Below, in pieces: positions 9,163 to 22,100 of a stretch of DNA of 64,000 bases. Below the pieces are notes generated by a model that was not told the origin of the DNA, made no database searches, and saw nothing but the letters and a program-made list of their open reading frames with translations. Numbering within the stretch: the stretch's first letter is position 1; every line of letters starts with the position of its first letter. A program made the translations under genes and the position numbers. The stretch lies in NCBI GenBank assembly GCA_020638575.1, contig JACKIH010000003.1, positions 787,501-851,500 on the forward strand, read 5' to 3'. This DNA comes from Rhodospirillaceae bacterium (GTDB taxonomy: Bacteria; Pseudomonadota; Alphaproteobacteria; DSM-16000; Inquilinaceae).

Positions 9163-9666
9163 CTACTTGTAGGCCCGGCTCTTTTCCCGCCACGCCTCGA
9201 TTTCCGGCGTGGTCGACGAGGCATCGGCGTTCTGCGGCAGCTTGTCGTGGATGTCGTAGTAGCGGCCCTTGGAGCCGGTATGGACATGCATCACCGCTTC
9301 CAGGTCGGCATCATCGTCCAGCGAGCCGGCCGGGATGGAATAGAAGCCGCCGCCGTCGCGCCCCCAGAACAGGGGCGTGCCGCAGCGGCTGCAGAAGCCG
9401 CGCTGGTAGCCGGGCGAGGACACGTACCACTTCAGCGCCCCGTCGCGGTCCTCAATGGTCACCTGGGAGCGGCGGGCTGCACTGGCCGCCAGGAAATGCC
9501 CGGTCCAGCGCCGGCACTGGCCGCAGTGGCAGTAGATCACCGGGCGCATCGGCCCGACGACGGTGTAGCGGACGGCGCCGCACAGGCACCCGCCGGTGTG
9601 CACCTCGCCCTCTTCGGGCTGCGGACCTTCCGATTGCGGACCTTCGGATTGGGGAGCTTGCGCCAT
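9163..9666 (-). CDS. GFA-family (CENP-V/GFA) zinc protein
   Basis: 167 residues. Cysteine pairs GGCLCGAVRY, CHCGQCRRWTG and FCSRCGTPLFW match the zinc-binding core of the glutathione-dependent formaldehyde-activating (GFA) fold. Members are often annotated as S-hydroxymethylglutathione synthases, but most have no proven activity. The ATG at 9666 follows TGGAGGC; the longer frame upstream is not needed. The N-terminal 25 residues contain a short repeat of SEGPQ units. It converges on nagA. Confidence 0.8.
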   Translation of the reverse strand: MAQAPQSEGPQSEGPQPEEGEVHTGGCLCGAVRYTVVGPMRPVIYCHCGQCRRWTGHFLAASAARRSQVTIEDRDGALKWYVSSPGYQRGFCSRCGTPLFWGRDGGGFYSIPAGSLDDDADLEAVMHVHTGSKGRYYDIHDKLPQNADASSTTPEIEAWREKSRAYK

Positions 9667-9953
9667 GCCTTGCCTCCAGAAATCATGACCGCCTGGTCGG
9701 GCTATGCAGGGTGTCGCCGGCGAGGCGGCCGCGTCAAGCGATGCGGCCTCACGCCGAAACGGCAGCACTGTCCACGCTGCCGCACTTGCCGCGATCCGTT
9801 GCTGCAGTCCATTGTTTTATATCGGGTTTGCCGGTGCCGCTCGCCGGCCTCCAGCAATGACGATTGCGCCGGTCAGGCCCGCGGCGGCAGGGCACAACGA
9901 AAGAGGGGCGGCCCGCAGGCCGCCCCCCAGTCGATGGTCCCGGTGGCCCGCGC
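9667..9953. other. Gene-free stretch before the double hairpin
   Basis: About 290 bases between the GFA start and the first hairpin. It should hold the GFA promoter. Base composition drops slightly around 9800-9830. No gene, RNA or repeat recognised. Confidence 0.4.
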
Positions 9954-10029
9954 CCAGTGGTCCGACTCCGACATTTGCATCCCTTGCCGATCTGTCGGAA
10001 GCAAATGTCGGAGTCTCAAGGACCACTAG
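9954..10029. repeat. CTAG-bounded hairpin A (left half of doublet 1)
   Basis: Left arm 9954-9978 pairs with right arm 10001-10029. A 10-bp distal stem (CCAGTGGTCC against GGACCACTAG) and a 15-bp proximal stem (GACTCCGACATTTGC) are separated by a 4-base bulge, tcaa, at 10016-10019 in the right arm. The loop is 22 bases. The outer end is CCAG where the other ends of the family have CTAG. Confidence 0.85.
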
Positions 10030-10042
10030 GAACTTATTGTTT

Positions 10043-10116
10043 CTAGTGGATCTTTTAAATTTGACGTTGGCAATGGGCCTTGCGGCCAGTGGGATGCAAA
10101 CGTCAAATTCGATCCA

Positions 10117-10120
<4 letters not shown>
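10043..10120. repeat. CTAG-bounded hairpin B (right half of doublet 1)
   Basis: Both ends are perfect: CTAGTGGATC at 10043 and GATCCACTAG ending at 10120. After a 4-base excess in the left arm (around 10053-10056) comes an AATTTGACGTT proximal stem. It lies 13 bases from hairpin A, and its bulge faces hairpin A's bulge. The last CTAG contains the TAG stop codon of glpV (10117-10119). Stem sequence is unlike hairpin A although the layout is the same. Confidence 0.85.
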
Positions 10121-11907
<1,787 letters not shown>

Positions 11908-11995
11908 GGGCTACTCCCTAATGCGCTGTCGATTATTGATGGTCGCCGCCCAGCGCTGACGACGACCTGGGGTGAAGCTTTTGTGCCGAACTCTA

Positions 11996-12262
11996 GGGTC
12001 CGTACTCAATTACCCCATGAGCCACGGCGGCTGACGGCGTTCGGTCCCACAAGGCGCTGAGCGCGCCGCGGTGCCTGTTCACCGCAAGGGCTCGGCAACG
12101 CCGTGGGGCGGGACGCCGCCAGCCGTCCGGAGGATTTGGCAGAAATCGGCCAGGACTGCGTCGCTCGTCGTCGAATATGCGTGGGCATGTCCATCCTCCT
12201 CACTCCTAGTCCTGTCCGATTTCTGCACAAACCATGGCCATGCGGTAATTGAGTCCGGACCC
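11996..12262. mobile_element. MITE-like repeat, copy 1 (full length, 267 bp)
   Basis: Ends are 19-bp inverted repeats with one mismatch (GGGTCCGTACTCAATTACC and the reverse complement of GGTAATTGAGTCCGGACCC). It is flanked by TA on both sides (ctcTA at the left, TAgtg at the right), a target duplication typical of IS630/Tc1-mariner elements. Inside is a second inverted pair of about 19 bases (GCAGAAATCGGCCAGGACT near 12137 and its near-complement near 12210). No convincing protein is encoded. It lies between glpU and glpV. Copies 2 and 3 are at 24232 and 34501. Confidence 0.85.
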
Positions 12263-12270
12263 TAGTGCGT

Positions 12271-12582
12271 TCAGCCGTACCGGAGCAACACGGCCATCCA
12301 GGCGGCGGAGACCGCCAGCGCCCAGCTCAGGCCGGCATCCAGCAGCCCCAGCCAGGCCAGATGGATGAAGGCCGCCGACAGCAGGCCGATGAAGAAGCGG
12401 TCGCCGCGGGTGGTGCTGATGGGCAGGAAGCCCTTGCGCTGCAACGTCGGCATGGCGAACTCCCATACCGTCATGACGACGAGCAGGCCGAGGATCGCCA
12501 GGAAGAAGATCCCGGTAACCCAGGTCCAGGCCATCCAGCCGAAGCTGTGGTCGAGCCAGTCTGCCAGCGTGCCGCCTTCCAT
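12271..12582 (-). CDS. glpU: Small membrane subunit of glycerol ABC transporter (DUF2160)
   Basis: 103 residues with about three membrane spans (about 14-42, 62-80 and 84-100). It matches the DUF2160/GlpU proteins that occur only in glycerol-type importer operons, with the typical centre TVWEFAMPTLQRKGFLPI and RGDRFFIGL. Its role in the complex is not settled. The ATG at 12582 follows GGGAGGCGGCG, 24 bases after glpQ's stop. MITE copy 1 begins 9 bases beyond its stop codon. Confidence 0.85.
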   Translation of the reverse strand: MEGGTLADWLDHSFGWMAWTWVTGIFFLAILGLLVVMTVWEFAMPTLQRKGFLPISTTRGDRFFIGLLSAAFIHLAWLGLLDAGLSWALAVSAAWMAVLLRYG

Positions 12583-12606
12583 CGCCGCCTCCCGCGTCCC
12601 GGATGC

Positions 12607-13425
12607 CTACACGCGCCCCAGGGCGAAGCCCTTGGCGATGTAGTTGCGCACGAACCAGATAACCAAGGCGCCGGGGATCAGCGTCAATGTCCCGGCGGCG
12701 GCCAACAGCCCCCAGTCCAGCCCGGCGGCACTCATGGTGCGCGTCATGGTGACGGAGATCGGCTTGGCTTCCGTCAGCGTCAACGTGCGGGCCATCAGCA
12801 GCTCGATCCAACTGTACATGAAGCAGAAGAAGGCGGCGACGCCGACGCCGTTCCTGATCAACGGCAGGAACACCGACACGAAGAAGCGCGGGAAGCTGTA
12901 GCCGTCGATATAGGCCATCTCGTCGACCTCGCGCGGGACGGCCGACATGAAGCCTTCCAGGATCCACACCGCCAGCGGCACGTTGAACAGGCAGTGGGCC
13001 AGCGCCACGGCGATGTGCGTGTCGAACAGTCCGACCGCGTGGTAGAGCTCGAAGAACGGCAGCAGGAACACCGCCGGCGGCGCCATGCGGTTGGACAACA
13101 GCCAGAAGAACATGTGCTTGTCGCCGATGAAGCGATAGCGCGAGAAGGCGTAGGCCGCCGGCAGCGCCACCGTCAGCACGATGGCCATGTTCATGAACAC
13201 GTAGGTCAGCGAGTTGACGTAGCCCATGTACCAGGAGCTGTCCGTCAAAATGGTCACATAGTTGTCGAAGCTGGGGTTGATCGGCCAGATGCTGAAGCGG
13301 CCCAGGATGTCGGCATTTGATTGCAGCGACATCTTGATCATCCAGTAGAGCGGCAGCAGCAGCAGCACGATGTAGATCGTGAGCAGCAGCTTGCCGGGTT
13401 TGACGACGCCCCCGTTTGCGCGCAT
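12607..13425 (-). CDS. glpQ: Glycerol ABC transporter permease 2
   Basis: 272 residues, six predicted membrane spans, MalG-type. The EAA-type loop is near EVDEMAYIDGYSFPRFFVSV, the contact with the ATPases. The ATG at 13425 follows GGGGGAGG and starts 14 bases after glpP's stop; a longer reading frame in the same register runs back through glpP and is not the gene. Unrelated to the E. coli glycerophosphodiesterase also called GlpQ. Confidence 0.9.
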   Translation of the reverse strand: MRANGGVVKPGKLLLTIYIVLLLLPLYWMIKMSLQSNADILGRFSIWPINPSFDNYVTILTDSSWYMGYVNSLTYVFMNMAIVLTVALPAAYAFSRYRFIGDKHMFFWLLSNRMAPPAVFLLPFFELYHAVGLFDTHIAVALAHCLFNVPLAVWILEGFMSAVPREVDEMAYIDGYSFPRFFVSVFLPLIRNGVGVAAFFCFMYSWIELLMARTLTLTEAKPISVTMTRTMSAAGLDWGLLAAAGTLTLIPGALVIWFVRNYIAKGFALGRV

Positions 13426-13439
13426 GGCCGGTCCTCCCC

Positions 13440-14312
<873 letters not shown>

Positions 14313-14337
14313 GGCGTTGCCTTTCTCTCCGCGCCCG

Positions 14338-15429
<1,092 letters not shown>

Positions 15430-15446
15430 GGCGTTCTCCCGGTTTC

Positions 15447-16754
15447 CTAGAGTCCGCCTGGAGCGGCGTCCTTGCGAAGCGACACGTCGGGCGCGGCCCC
15501 TTCCGGCGCGACCGTGTCCGCCTCGGGCGCCGTTGCCGCTTCCGGCTCCGCTTCCGGCTCCGCCTCGGCCGCAGGCTCGGGCGCCGGCTCGGGCGCCGGC
15601 ACCGCCCGCACCGCTTCGCCGGGCACCATCACCTCGTCGTCCGGCGCCGTGGCGATCACCGCCGGGTTGCCGCCGATCATCCGGTTGGGCGACGCCGCCA
15701 GGTCGCCCGCGGGATCGAAGGCGAACAACTGGCCGGGATTGACGAACACGGCGATCTGTTCGCCCAGGCGGAAGCTGTGCACGCCTTCCACATGGCTCAC
15801 CAGGTTGAGGCCGCGATGGCGCACATGGATGAAGGTCTCCGCCCCGGCGATTTCCGCCAGTTCCACCTTGCCGGACAGGGAGATGCAGCCGTCCACCTTG
15901 GGGGCGACCGTCAGGTGGTGGGCGCGCACGCCGAACTGATACGGCCCCGCCGGCAATGCGGTGAAGTGCTCGGGCAACGGCACCCGGATGTTGTCGCTGA
16001 GGAACACCATGCTGTCTTCGATGCGGCCGTCGATCACGTTGATGGGCGGATCGCTGAACACCTGGCCGACGCGGATGGTGGCGGGGTTCTTGTAGACGTC
16101 GATGGTGGATCCCGCCTGCAGCGCCCGCCCGGCATCCAGTACGATCACGTGGCCGCCCAGCATCAGCGCCTCGTGCGGCTCGGTGGTGGCGTAGACGGCG
16201 GTGGCCTCGCGGCGCTGAAAGATGTGGCGCAGCTCGGTGCGCAGTTCTTCGCGCAGCTTGTAGTCCAGGTTGACCAGCGGCTCGTCGAGCAGCAGTAGCC
16301 CGGCGTGCTTGACGAGCGCGCGGGCCAGCGCGGTGCGCTGCTGCTGGCCGCCGGACAGCTCGCCCGGCAGCCGGTCCAGCAGGTGCTCGATGTGCAGCAG
16401 GGCGGCGGTCTCGCGCACCTGGCGGTCGATGTCCGCGGCTGCCTTGCCGGCACGGCGCAGGGGGGCGGCGATGTTCTCGTAGACGGTGAAGGCCGGGTAG
16501 TTGATGAACTGCTGGTAGACCATGGCCACGTCGCGGCGGCGCACGCGCACGCCCGTCACGTCGTAGCCGTCGATCAGCAATTGCCCGCTGGTCGGCCGGT
16601 CGAGCCCGGCGAAGAGCCGCAGGATCGACGTCTTGCCGCTGGTGGTGGGCCCCAGAAGGATGTTTAGGTCGTTGGGTTGCAGGGCGATGGAGACGTCGTG
16701 GAGATGGGTCTCCCCGCCGACGATCTTGTTCGCGTTCCTCAACTCGACCGTCAT
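15447..16754 (-). CDS. glpS: Glycerol ABC transporter ATP-binding protein 1
   Basis: 435 residues; first gene of the operon. Walker A is GPTTSGKTS (Thr-Thr in place of the usual Ser-Gly), the signature is the canonical GELSGGQQQR, and Walker B is LLLLDEPL. The switch residue region reads YATTEPHEA, with Glu where His of VTHD is usual. The last about 75 residues are a low-complexity Ala/Glu/Pro tail, making the protein longer than most homologues. Together with GlpT it would drive glycerol import. Confidence 0.88.
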   Translation of the reverse strand: MTVELRNANKIVGGETHLHDVSIALQPNDLNILLGPTTSGKTSILRLFAGLDRPTSGQLLIDGYDVTGVRVRRRDVAMVYQQFINYPAFTVYENIAAPLRRAGKAAADIDRQVRETAALLHIEHLLDRLPGELSGGQQQRTALARALVKHAGLLLLDEPLVNLDYKLREELRTELRHIFQRREATAVYATTEPHEALMLGGHVIVLDAGRALQAGSTIDVYKNPATIRVGQVFSDPPINVIDGRIEDSMVFLSDNIRVPLPEHFTALPAGPYQFGVRAHHLTVAPKVDGCISLSGKVELAEIAGAETFIHVRHRGLNLVSHVEGVHSFRLGEQIAVFVNPGQLFAFDPAGDLAASPNRMIGGNPAVIATAPDDEVMVPGEAVRAVPAPEPAPEPAAEAEPEAEPEAATAPEADTVAPEGAAPDVSLRKDAAPGGL

Positions 16755-17176
16755 GGCACTCCCTGCTCGGCTCCGGTCGCACCAAGACCAAGCCGGCGCG
16801 ATCTGCCGAGAGGGCTCCAGATTGCCGCCGTAAAGGCACCGGAGCCACCGGCCACATGCCGGTTCCGGTTGCCCGTCATCCCTCTTGCCTGCTGTCGTTA
16901 GAGCAGCAAACCCGGCCGGATCGGCGGGGAGGCAGCAGAGCTACGCCGGGCACATCTGGTCCCGCGACGTGGCGGTGCCACAGCCCGGGCGGATCCTCCA
17001 ACTTGGTCTTGGAGCCGGCGCCAAGCCTGGCAACCGGCCCGTTCTTGTTGGCAAAAACGCTAGATCAACCCCGAAGCTTTGGCAAACGGGAATTCCCCCG
17101 GCGGGGCAATGCGCCAGGGTGGTCCGCGGCGTTCGTGGGCCTTCTCCCACGCTGTCCAACCCGGTAGAACGGGGCC
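16755..17176. other. Divergent regulatory region upstream of glpS and ycgN
   Basis: A 422-base gap between two divergently transcribed units. It must contain the glp operon promoter and its operators. I saw no clear sigma-70 pair and no convincing GlpR-type site. The stretch 17050-17100 is locally poorer in GC, as promoters here often are. No gene recognised. Confidence 0.4.
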
Positions 17177-17641
17177 ATGTTCGATGTCGCCGAAGACCCG
17201 CCCTTCTGGGTACGCAAGACCTTGGCCGAGATGACGGCCGACGAGTGGGAATCGCTGTGCGACGGCTGCGGCAAGTGCTGCCTGAACAAGCTGCGCTGCG
17301 ACGACACCGAGGCCGTGTTCTTCACCGACGTCACCTGCCGGCTGCTCGACTCCCACACCTGCCGCTGCCGGGACTATGCCGCGCGCCGCAAGCACGTGCC
17401 CGATTGCGTGCAGCTCACGCCCGAACGGGTGGCGGAGATCGACTGGCTGCCGGAAAGCTGCGCCTACCGCCGCCTCGCCGAGGGCCGCGGGCTCGCCTGG
17501 TGGCACCCGCTGGTGTCGGGCGATCCGGACACGGTGCACGCGGCCGGCGTGTCGGTGCGCGGCCGCACCGTGTCGGAAACCGAAGTGCCGGACTACGACC
17601 TGCTGGCCCACGTGGTCGATTGGCCGGACCCGAACCGCTGA
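17177..17641 (+). CDS. YcgN-family cysteine-cluster protein (UPF0260)
   Basis: 154 residues. The cysteine pattern of the family is complete: CDGCGKCCLNKL, the Cys in VTCRLLD, then CRCRDY and a later DCVQLTP and SCAYRRL. The cluster is thought to bind iron-sulphur or zinc; the biochemical role is unknown. Start ATG 17177 gives the normal family length. It stands alone and converges on tamB with 18 bases between stops. Confidence 0.9.
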   Translation: MFDVAEDPPFWVRKTLAEMTADEWESLCDGCGKCCLNKLRCDDTEAVFFTDVTCRLLDSHTCRCRDYAARRKHVPDCVQLTPERVAEIDWLPESCAYRRLAEGRGLAWWHPLVSGDPDTVHAAGVSVRGRTVSETEVPDYDLLAHVVDWPDPNR

Positions 17642-17659
17642 AGGACAGACGGCCCCGCG

Positions 17660-20600
17660 TCAGTAGTCCCATTCCATGGTGACGCCGATGCGGCCGGACC
17701 CGTCGCTGCCCACCTCGCTTTCCAAGCTGATGTTGGGAGTGATTTCCACTTCCACGCGCCCGGTGGTGTCCGTCGGGTTGGCCAGCCCCTGCTCCACCCC
17801 AAGGTAGATGTTGTCGCCGATATAGCTGCCCAGGCCGAGCGAGGCGTCGTTGACGTCGTCCGACGCGTTTACCTCCACCTCGCTCAGGCCGGTGGCTTCG
17901 CGCAAGCCGTCCAGCAGATCGGGCGATTGACCACCGGTCAGTTCCGCCACGGCCTGGGCCAAGGTCAGGGCCTGGAAAGCCGACAGTTCGCTCACCGACC
18001 GGCCGAACAGGATGCGCGACATCACCTCGTCCTCCGGCAGCGTGGGCTCCGAGGAAAACGAGATCTGGGGGTCCGAGGCGTAGCCGGAGATGTTGATGAT
18101 GCCGCGGCCGTCCTCAATGGCAGCCGAGGCCTGGAAGTCCAGCAGCGGGTCAAGCGTTGCCACGTCGACGAATTGCACGGTGCCGGCATCCAGTTCGAAC
18201 CGCCGGCCGAGCGCATCCAGATGGCCGCGCCGCAGCGATAGCTGCCCGCCCACCAGCGGCCGGTCGACCGTACCGCCGATCGACAAGGCACCGCCCACTT
18301 CTGCCGTCAGCCCACGGCCGCGCACGAACACCGCCCTCGGCGCATTCACCGCGATGTTCAGCGCGATGGCGAGCGGCGAGGCGGGGCCGGCGGCGGCTTG
18401 GGCCGCCCGCTGTGCCGCTTCCTCTTCAAGCCGCTCGGCCACATGGGCCGGCGGGTTCAGCTCCTCCACCTCCAGCACCGGCAGGTTCGCCGGCAGGTGT
18501 TCGGGAATGCTGATCTCCATACGGTTGACGCCGATGGTGCCGGCCACCTGCAGCGCCTGCATCGCGGTTCCGGAGATGGTCAAGTCGGTGTTGATGTCGA
18601 CGGTCAGGTCGTCGCTGTTGACCACCGTCGCCTCGCTGCCGCGAATGCTGACGTTGACCGGCAGGCCGGCATCGAAGTCGAGTGTGATCTCGCCGGAGCC
18701 GGTCAGGCTGCCGCCGCCGGGCGTAAGTGCCGATAGCTGGGTGATGCGCAACTGCGACTGGTTGCCTTCCGCCGCCATGGTGATCTGCGAGAGCTGCACC
18801 CCCAGCTCGTTGTCTTCGTAGATACCGTTGGTCAGCGTCACCTGTCCGGAAGCCTGCGGATCGTTGAGCGTGCCGCCGACCGCCAGGTCGAGGGCCACCT
18901 GGCCGCCGATGCGGTCGAAGCGCGCGGCCAGCGCCGGCACGCTGCCCAGATCCATGGCACCGGTCACCGCCAGGTCGAGCGGCCCGCCGGCCAAGTCGGC
19001 GGAGCCCGAGATATCGAGGGTTCCCCCGGAACTGGGCTGGATCGCCGCCTGGATTTGCAGCGTGTTGCCGGCAAGCCGGCCGCTGGCGCTGACATCGGCC
19101 GTCGGCAGGCCGGTGCGCACATCGGCCAGACCACCGCCGGCCACCGCCAGGTTGTACGCGATGTCGGGCTGGGCAGCGGTGCCGCGCACGGTGATGGTGC
19201 CGGAGGCAAGGCCGGTAAGATCGAGGTCCGGATCGGCCAGCCGCGCCAGCGCCAGCGGCAGATCGCTCAACGTCAGGTCGAGGGCGAGGGCCGCGCCTGC
19301 CTGGCCTGCCACTGAAACGCTGCCGCCGTCCGCAGCCAGGGTCAGCCGGTCGATCGCCACATCGGACCCGGCAATGGTGATGCGCCCGCCTTGGACCAGC
19401 GTCGCGTTGACGTCCCGGTAGGTGAGGTTGAGGCGGCTGAGGTCGGCGGTGATGGCCTCCCCAAGGGAAATGGTGGCGGCGGCATCGGCGGTCACCTCGG
19501 GTCCGGCCATGGCGGCCGTCACCGCCAGCCCGTCGAGCCCGCCCGCCGCCGTGGCGCGGAAGGTGGAGGCCGTGATCGCCTGGGTCACCAGGTTTGTGCC
19601 GTTGAGCGTGACGTCGAGGACCGGGGCGTCCGGCGTCCCGGTCACCGCGGCGGAGACGGAGGCGAAGCCGATCTGCGCGTCGGGTGTGGCGATGCCGGAG
19701 ATGCTGCCGGTGGCCGATACGTCGAGCGCTGCGCCGTCCAGCTCGGCATCGGCGGTGAGGTCGACGGCGCCCGATAGCGGCACGCCCAGCGCGCCGGCCA
19801 GGGCGTCGACACGGCCGTTGAGGCCAAGCTGGGCGGTGATCCGCCCGTCCGCCGCCATGTCGGCATCGCCGGTCACCGCCAGCCCGCCGAGATCGGCCGA
19901 CAGGTCGTGGGCGCTGACGGCGCCGTCCGCGGCCATGCCCGCGGCTGCCTGCAGCGTCACGGGAACGCCGTCGAGGGTGGCGGCGAGGTTCACGTCGCCG
20001 TCGATACCGCCGTCGTCGCCGAGGCGCACGGTGCCGGACACCTCGGCATCGCCGATGGCGCGCCCGGCCGCGGTTCCCTCGTCAAGGCTCAGGGTAAAGG
20101 CGACGGCGGGCTGGCCCATGGGATCGTCGACGCGGCCGGACAGCTCCGCGCCACCGCTGGCAAGCGGCGTCAGGGCCGCGAGGTCGGTCACGCTCACCTG
20201 CCAGTCGACGGCCTGCGGGTCGGCGTTCAGGTCGGGGCGTGCCGTCACCGTCACCGGCCCGGCGGCCAGGTTCAGCTCGGCTTCTGCGATGCGTCCGTCG
20301 CCATCGGCGGCAAAGCGCGCCTCCAGCACCGCCCCGTCCTCCAGCAGCGCATCCACCTGGGCGATGCCGGTGTGCGCATCGTCGATATGGGCGGAAATGT
20401 CGGCCCCCAGCCCGTCCTCCCCCCAGCGGCCCTGGGCCGTGAGATCGACGGAGCCTGCCACCGGCTGGCCCAGGGCGTCAGCCAGCGGCGACAGGTCCGC
20501 CAGGCTGAGCGCCACCTGGCCGCTGCCGTCGGCTCCCCAGTCGCGCCCGGCCCCCGCCAGGGTCAGGTCCACATGCTCGGTGGACAGCGCGGCGGCCAAG

Positions 20601-21988
20601 TCCTCCAGGGACCCATCGAGACCGATCCGGCCCTGCGCCTGCAGGTCCAGCGCCTCGCCGATCAGCGCCAGCGCCTGGGGCGGCAGCCCTTCCAGTCCCG
20701 TAAGGCGCGCTGTCACCGAGACGTCGGCGGTGGCGTCCTCGCCGCTCAGCGGACCGGCCGGCCGCACCGCGACCTGGGCATCGACGCTTGCGGCGCCATA
20801 GGTCTGGTAGGCAATCCCGCCGGCAGAAATGGTGAGGTCGAGATCCGGCTCTTCGAAGGTCCCGGCCGCCGTCAGCTCCACCGTGGCATGGTCCCAGCCG
20901 ACCGGGCCGGCGAGTGCCGTGATGGCGGACGACGATGGCGCCAGCTCCAGACGCAGGGTCGCCGTGCCCTGCTCCGCTGCGGTGTCGACCCGCCCGGTCA
21001 GGCCCGCCTGCATGGCCGCCACCGCCACATCCAGCCGGTCGACCGCGATGGCGCCGTCCGGCAACAGTGTGGCCTCCAGCGACACGGTCGGCGCCTCGCC
21101 CACCAGCGGCTGCAGGGTCGGCGGCAGGAAGGTGGCGATGTCGCCCGCCATGTCGGCGGCGATGCGATGGCCATCGGGGGTCGCCGCGATGCGTGCGGTG
21201 GCGCTGAGGTCGGCGATCTCGCCGGCCGCGGCCGTCAGCTCGCCCTGCCAATCGTCCAGCGTACCGTCGCCCGCGAGCGTGAGGTGCACCTCGGGCAGGT
21301 CGGGCCGCGCCAGCATCGCCGCAGCGATGCCGCCGGGCGGCTCCTCCACCGTGGCATCGACGGTGAGCCGGCCGGTTTCCGGCACGTAGCGGGCATCCAG
21401 CAGCGCACGCGCCGCCACGCCGTCGGTGCGCGACAGGTCGACGGACAGCACCAGGTTCTCGCCCAACTCACCGAGATGGCCCGATGCGATCAGGGTGGCG
21501 GTGACCGGCGTGCCGATCACCGAGGGTGCCAAGTTGATCTCGCCGATCCTGAGATGCGCCAGATCGACGGAAACCGGCAGGCTCGGCAGTTCCAGCGGCT
21601 CCGCCGGCTCCTCGTTCGCCGGCACCTCGGCCGACGACGCGGGCAGCCGCAGCACCGACAGCCGGTCGGCCTCCACCGCCGAAATGCGCACCTCGCCGCT
21701 GAACAGGCCCAAGGGCTCCCAGGCCAGGCGCAACCCCTCCAGGGTCAGCCAGACGCCGTCGCCGTCGCTGATGCGGATGGAGTCCACCTGCATACGCACC
21801 GGCACGAAGCCGTCGATGCCTTCGATCTCAAGTCCGAAATCGGGTCCGGTCGTCGCCGACGAGAGCGTGGAGGCGAGCAGGCGCTGGCCGATGCCGGTCT
21901 GCAGCCCGCCGAACACGGCCAGCAGCAGAACCAGGAGGCCGACGACGATCACCGCGATGATCTTGACGGTGCGGCGGATGACAGACAT
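17660..21988 (-). CDS. tamB: Translocation and assembly module protein TamB
   Basis: 1442 residues, with an uncleaved N-terminal membrane anchor (about 7-28), a very long repetitive beta-rich middle of alternating Gly/Ala/Asp/Leu stretches, and a C-terminal DUF490 domain ending in the family-typical GVTMEWDY. TamB spans the periplasm as a hydrophobic groove and works with TamA in outer-membrane protein insertion and lipid transport. The ATG at 21988 is preferred because AGGA lies 9 bases upstream; an in-frame TTG at 21997 has none. It is downstream of tamA, separated by doublet 2 of the hairpin family. Confidence 0.93.
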   Translation of the reverse strand: MSVIRRTVKIIAVIVVGLLVLLLAVFGGLQTGIGQRLLASTLSSATTGPDFGLEIEGIDGFVPVRMQVDSIRISDGDGVWLTLEGLRLAWEPLGLFSGEVRISAVEADRLSVLRLPASSAEVPANEEPAEPLELPSLPVSVDLAHLRIGEINLAPSVIGTPVTATLIASGHLGELGENLVLSVDLSRTDGVAARALLDARYVPETGRLTVDATVEEPPGGIAAAMLARPDLPEVHLTLAGDGTLDDWQGELTAAAGEIADLSATARIAATPDGHRIAADMAGDIATFLPPTLQPLVGEAPTVSLEATLLPDGAIAVDRLDVAVAAMQAGLTGRVDTAAEQGTATLRLELAPSSSAITALAGPVGWDHATVELTAAGTFEEPDLDLTISAGGIAYQTYGAASVDAQVAVRPAGPLSGEDATADVSVTARLTGLEGLPPQALALIGEALDLQAQGRIGLDGSLEDLAAALSTEHVDLTLAGAGRDWGADGSGQVALSLADLSPLADALGQPVAGSVDLTAQGRWGEDGLGADISAHIDDAHTGIAQVDALLEDGAVLEARFAADGDGRIAEAELNLAAGPVTVTARPDLNADPQAVDWQVSVTDLAALTPLASGGAELSGRVDDPMGQPAVAFTLSLDEGTAAGRAIGDAEVSGTVRLGDDGGIDGDVNLAATLDGVPVTLQAAAGMAADGAVSAHDLSADLGGLAVTGDADMAADGRITAQLGLNGRVDALAGALGVPLSGAVDLTADAELDGAALDVSATGSISGIATPDAQIGFASVSAAVTGTPDAPVLDVTLNGTNLVTQAITASTFRATAAGGLDGLAVTAAMAGPEVTADAAATISLGEAITADLSRLNLTYRDVNATLVQGGRITIAGSDVAIDRLTLAADGGSVSVAGQAGAALALDLTLSDLPLALARLADPDLDLTGLASGTITVRGTAAQPDIAYNLAVAGGGLADVRTGLPTADVSASGRLAGNTLQIQAAIQPSSGGTLDISGSADLAGGPLDLAVTGAMDLGSVPALAARFDRIGGQVALDLAVGGTLNDPQASGQVTLTNGIYEDNELGVQLSQITMAAEGNQSQLRITQLSALTPGGGSLTGSGEITLDFDAGLPVNVSIRGSEATVVNSDDLTVDINTDLTISGTAMQALQVAGTIGVNRMEISIPEHLPANLPVLEVEELNPPAHVAERLEEEAAQRAAQAAAGPASPLAIALNIAVNAPRAVFVRGRGLTAEVGGALSIGGTVDRPLVGGQLSLRRGHLDALGRRFELDAGTVQFVDVATLDPLLDFQASAAIEDGRGIINISGYASDPQISFSSEPTLPEDEVMSRILFGRSVSELSAFQALTLAQAVAELTGGQSPDLLDGLREATGLSEVEVNASDDVNDASLGLGSYIGDNIYLGVEQGLANPTDTTGRVEVEITPNISLESEVGSDGSGRIGVTMEWDY

Positions 21989-22011
21989 GCGAGCCAATCC
22001 TGAGCGCCTAG

Positions 22012-22087
22012 CGAGTGTCCCGATTCCGAAGTTCGCAAGACTTCAACACACGCTCCCAAGCGAACTTCGGAATCAAAGGGACACTAG
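22012..22087. repeat. CTAG-bounded hairpin C (left half of doublet 2)
   Basis: Left arm 22012-22036 pairs with right arm 22060-22087. Distal 10-bp stem CGAGTGTCCC/GGGACACTAG, proximal 15-bp stem GATTCCGAAGTTCGC, and a 3-base bulge (aaa, 22075-22077) in the right arm, as in hairpin A. The loop is 23 bases. The outer end is CGAG in place of CTAG. The stem sequence is the same subfamily as hairpin E. Confidence 0.85.
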
Positions 22088-22100
22088 TAAACCTATGACT

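Noticed and set aside
12006..12230. Small open frames inside the MITE copies (also at 24188-24464 and 34396-34587)
   Set aside because: They are similar only because the repeats are similar, they differ in start and length, and none shows codon-level constraint.
19907..22003. 698-codon plus-strand frame opposite tamB
   Set aside because: Composition is the reverse complement of tamB's repetitive codons; no motif, and tamB is unmistakable.
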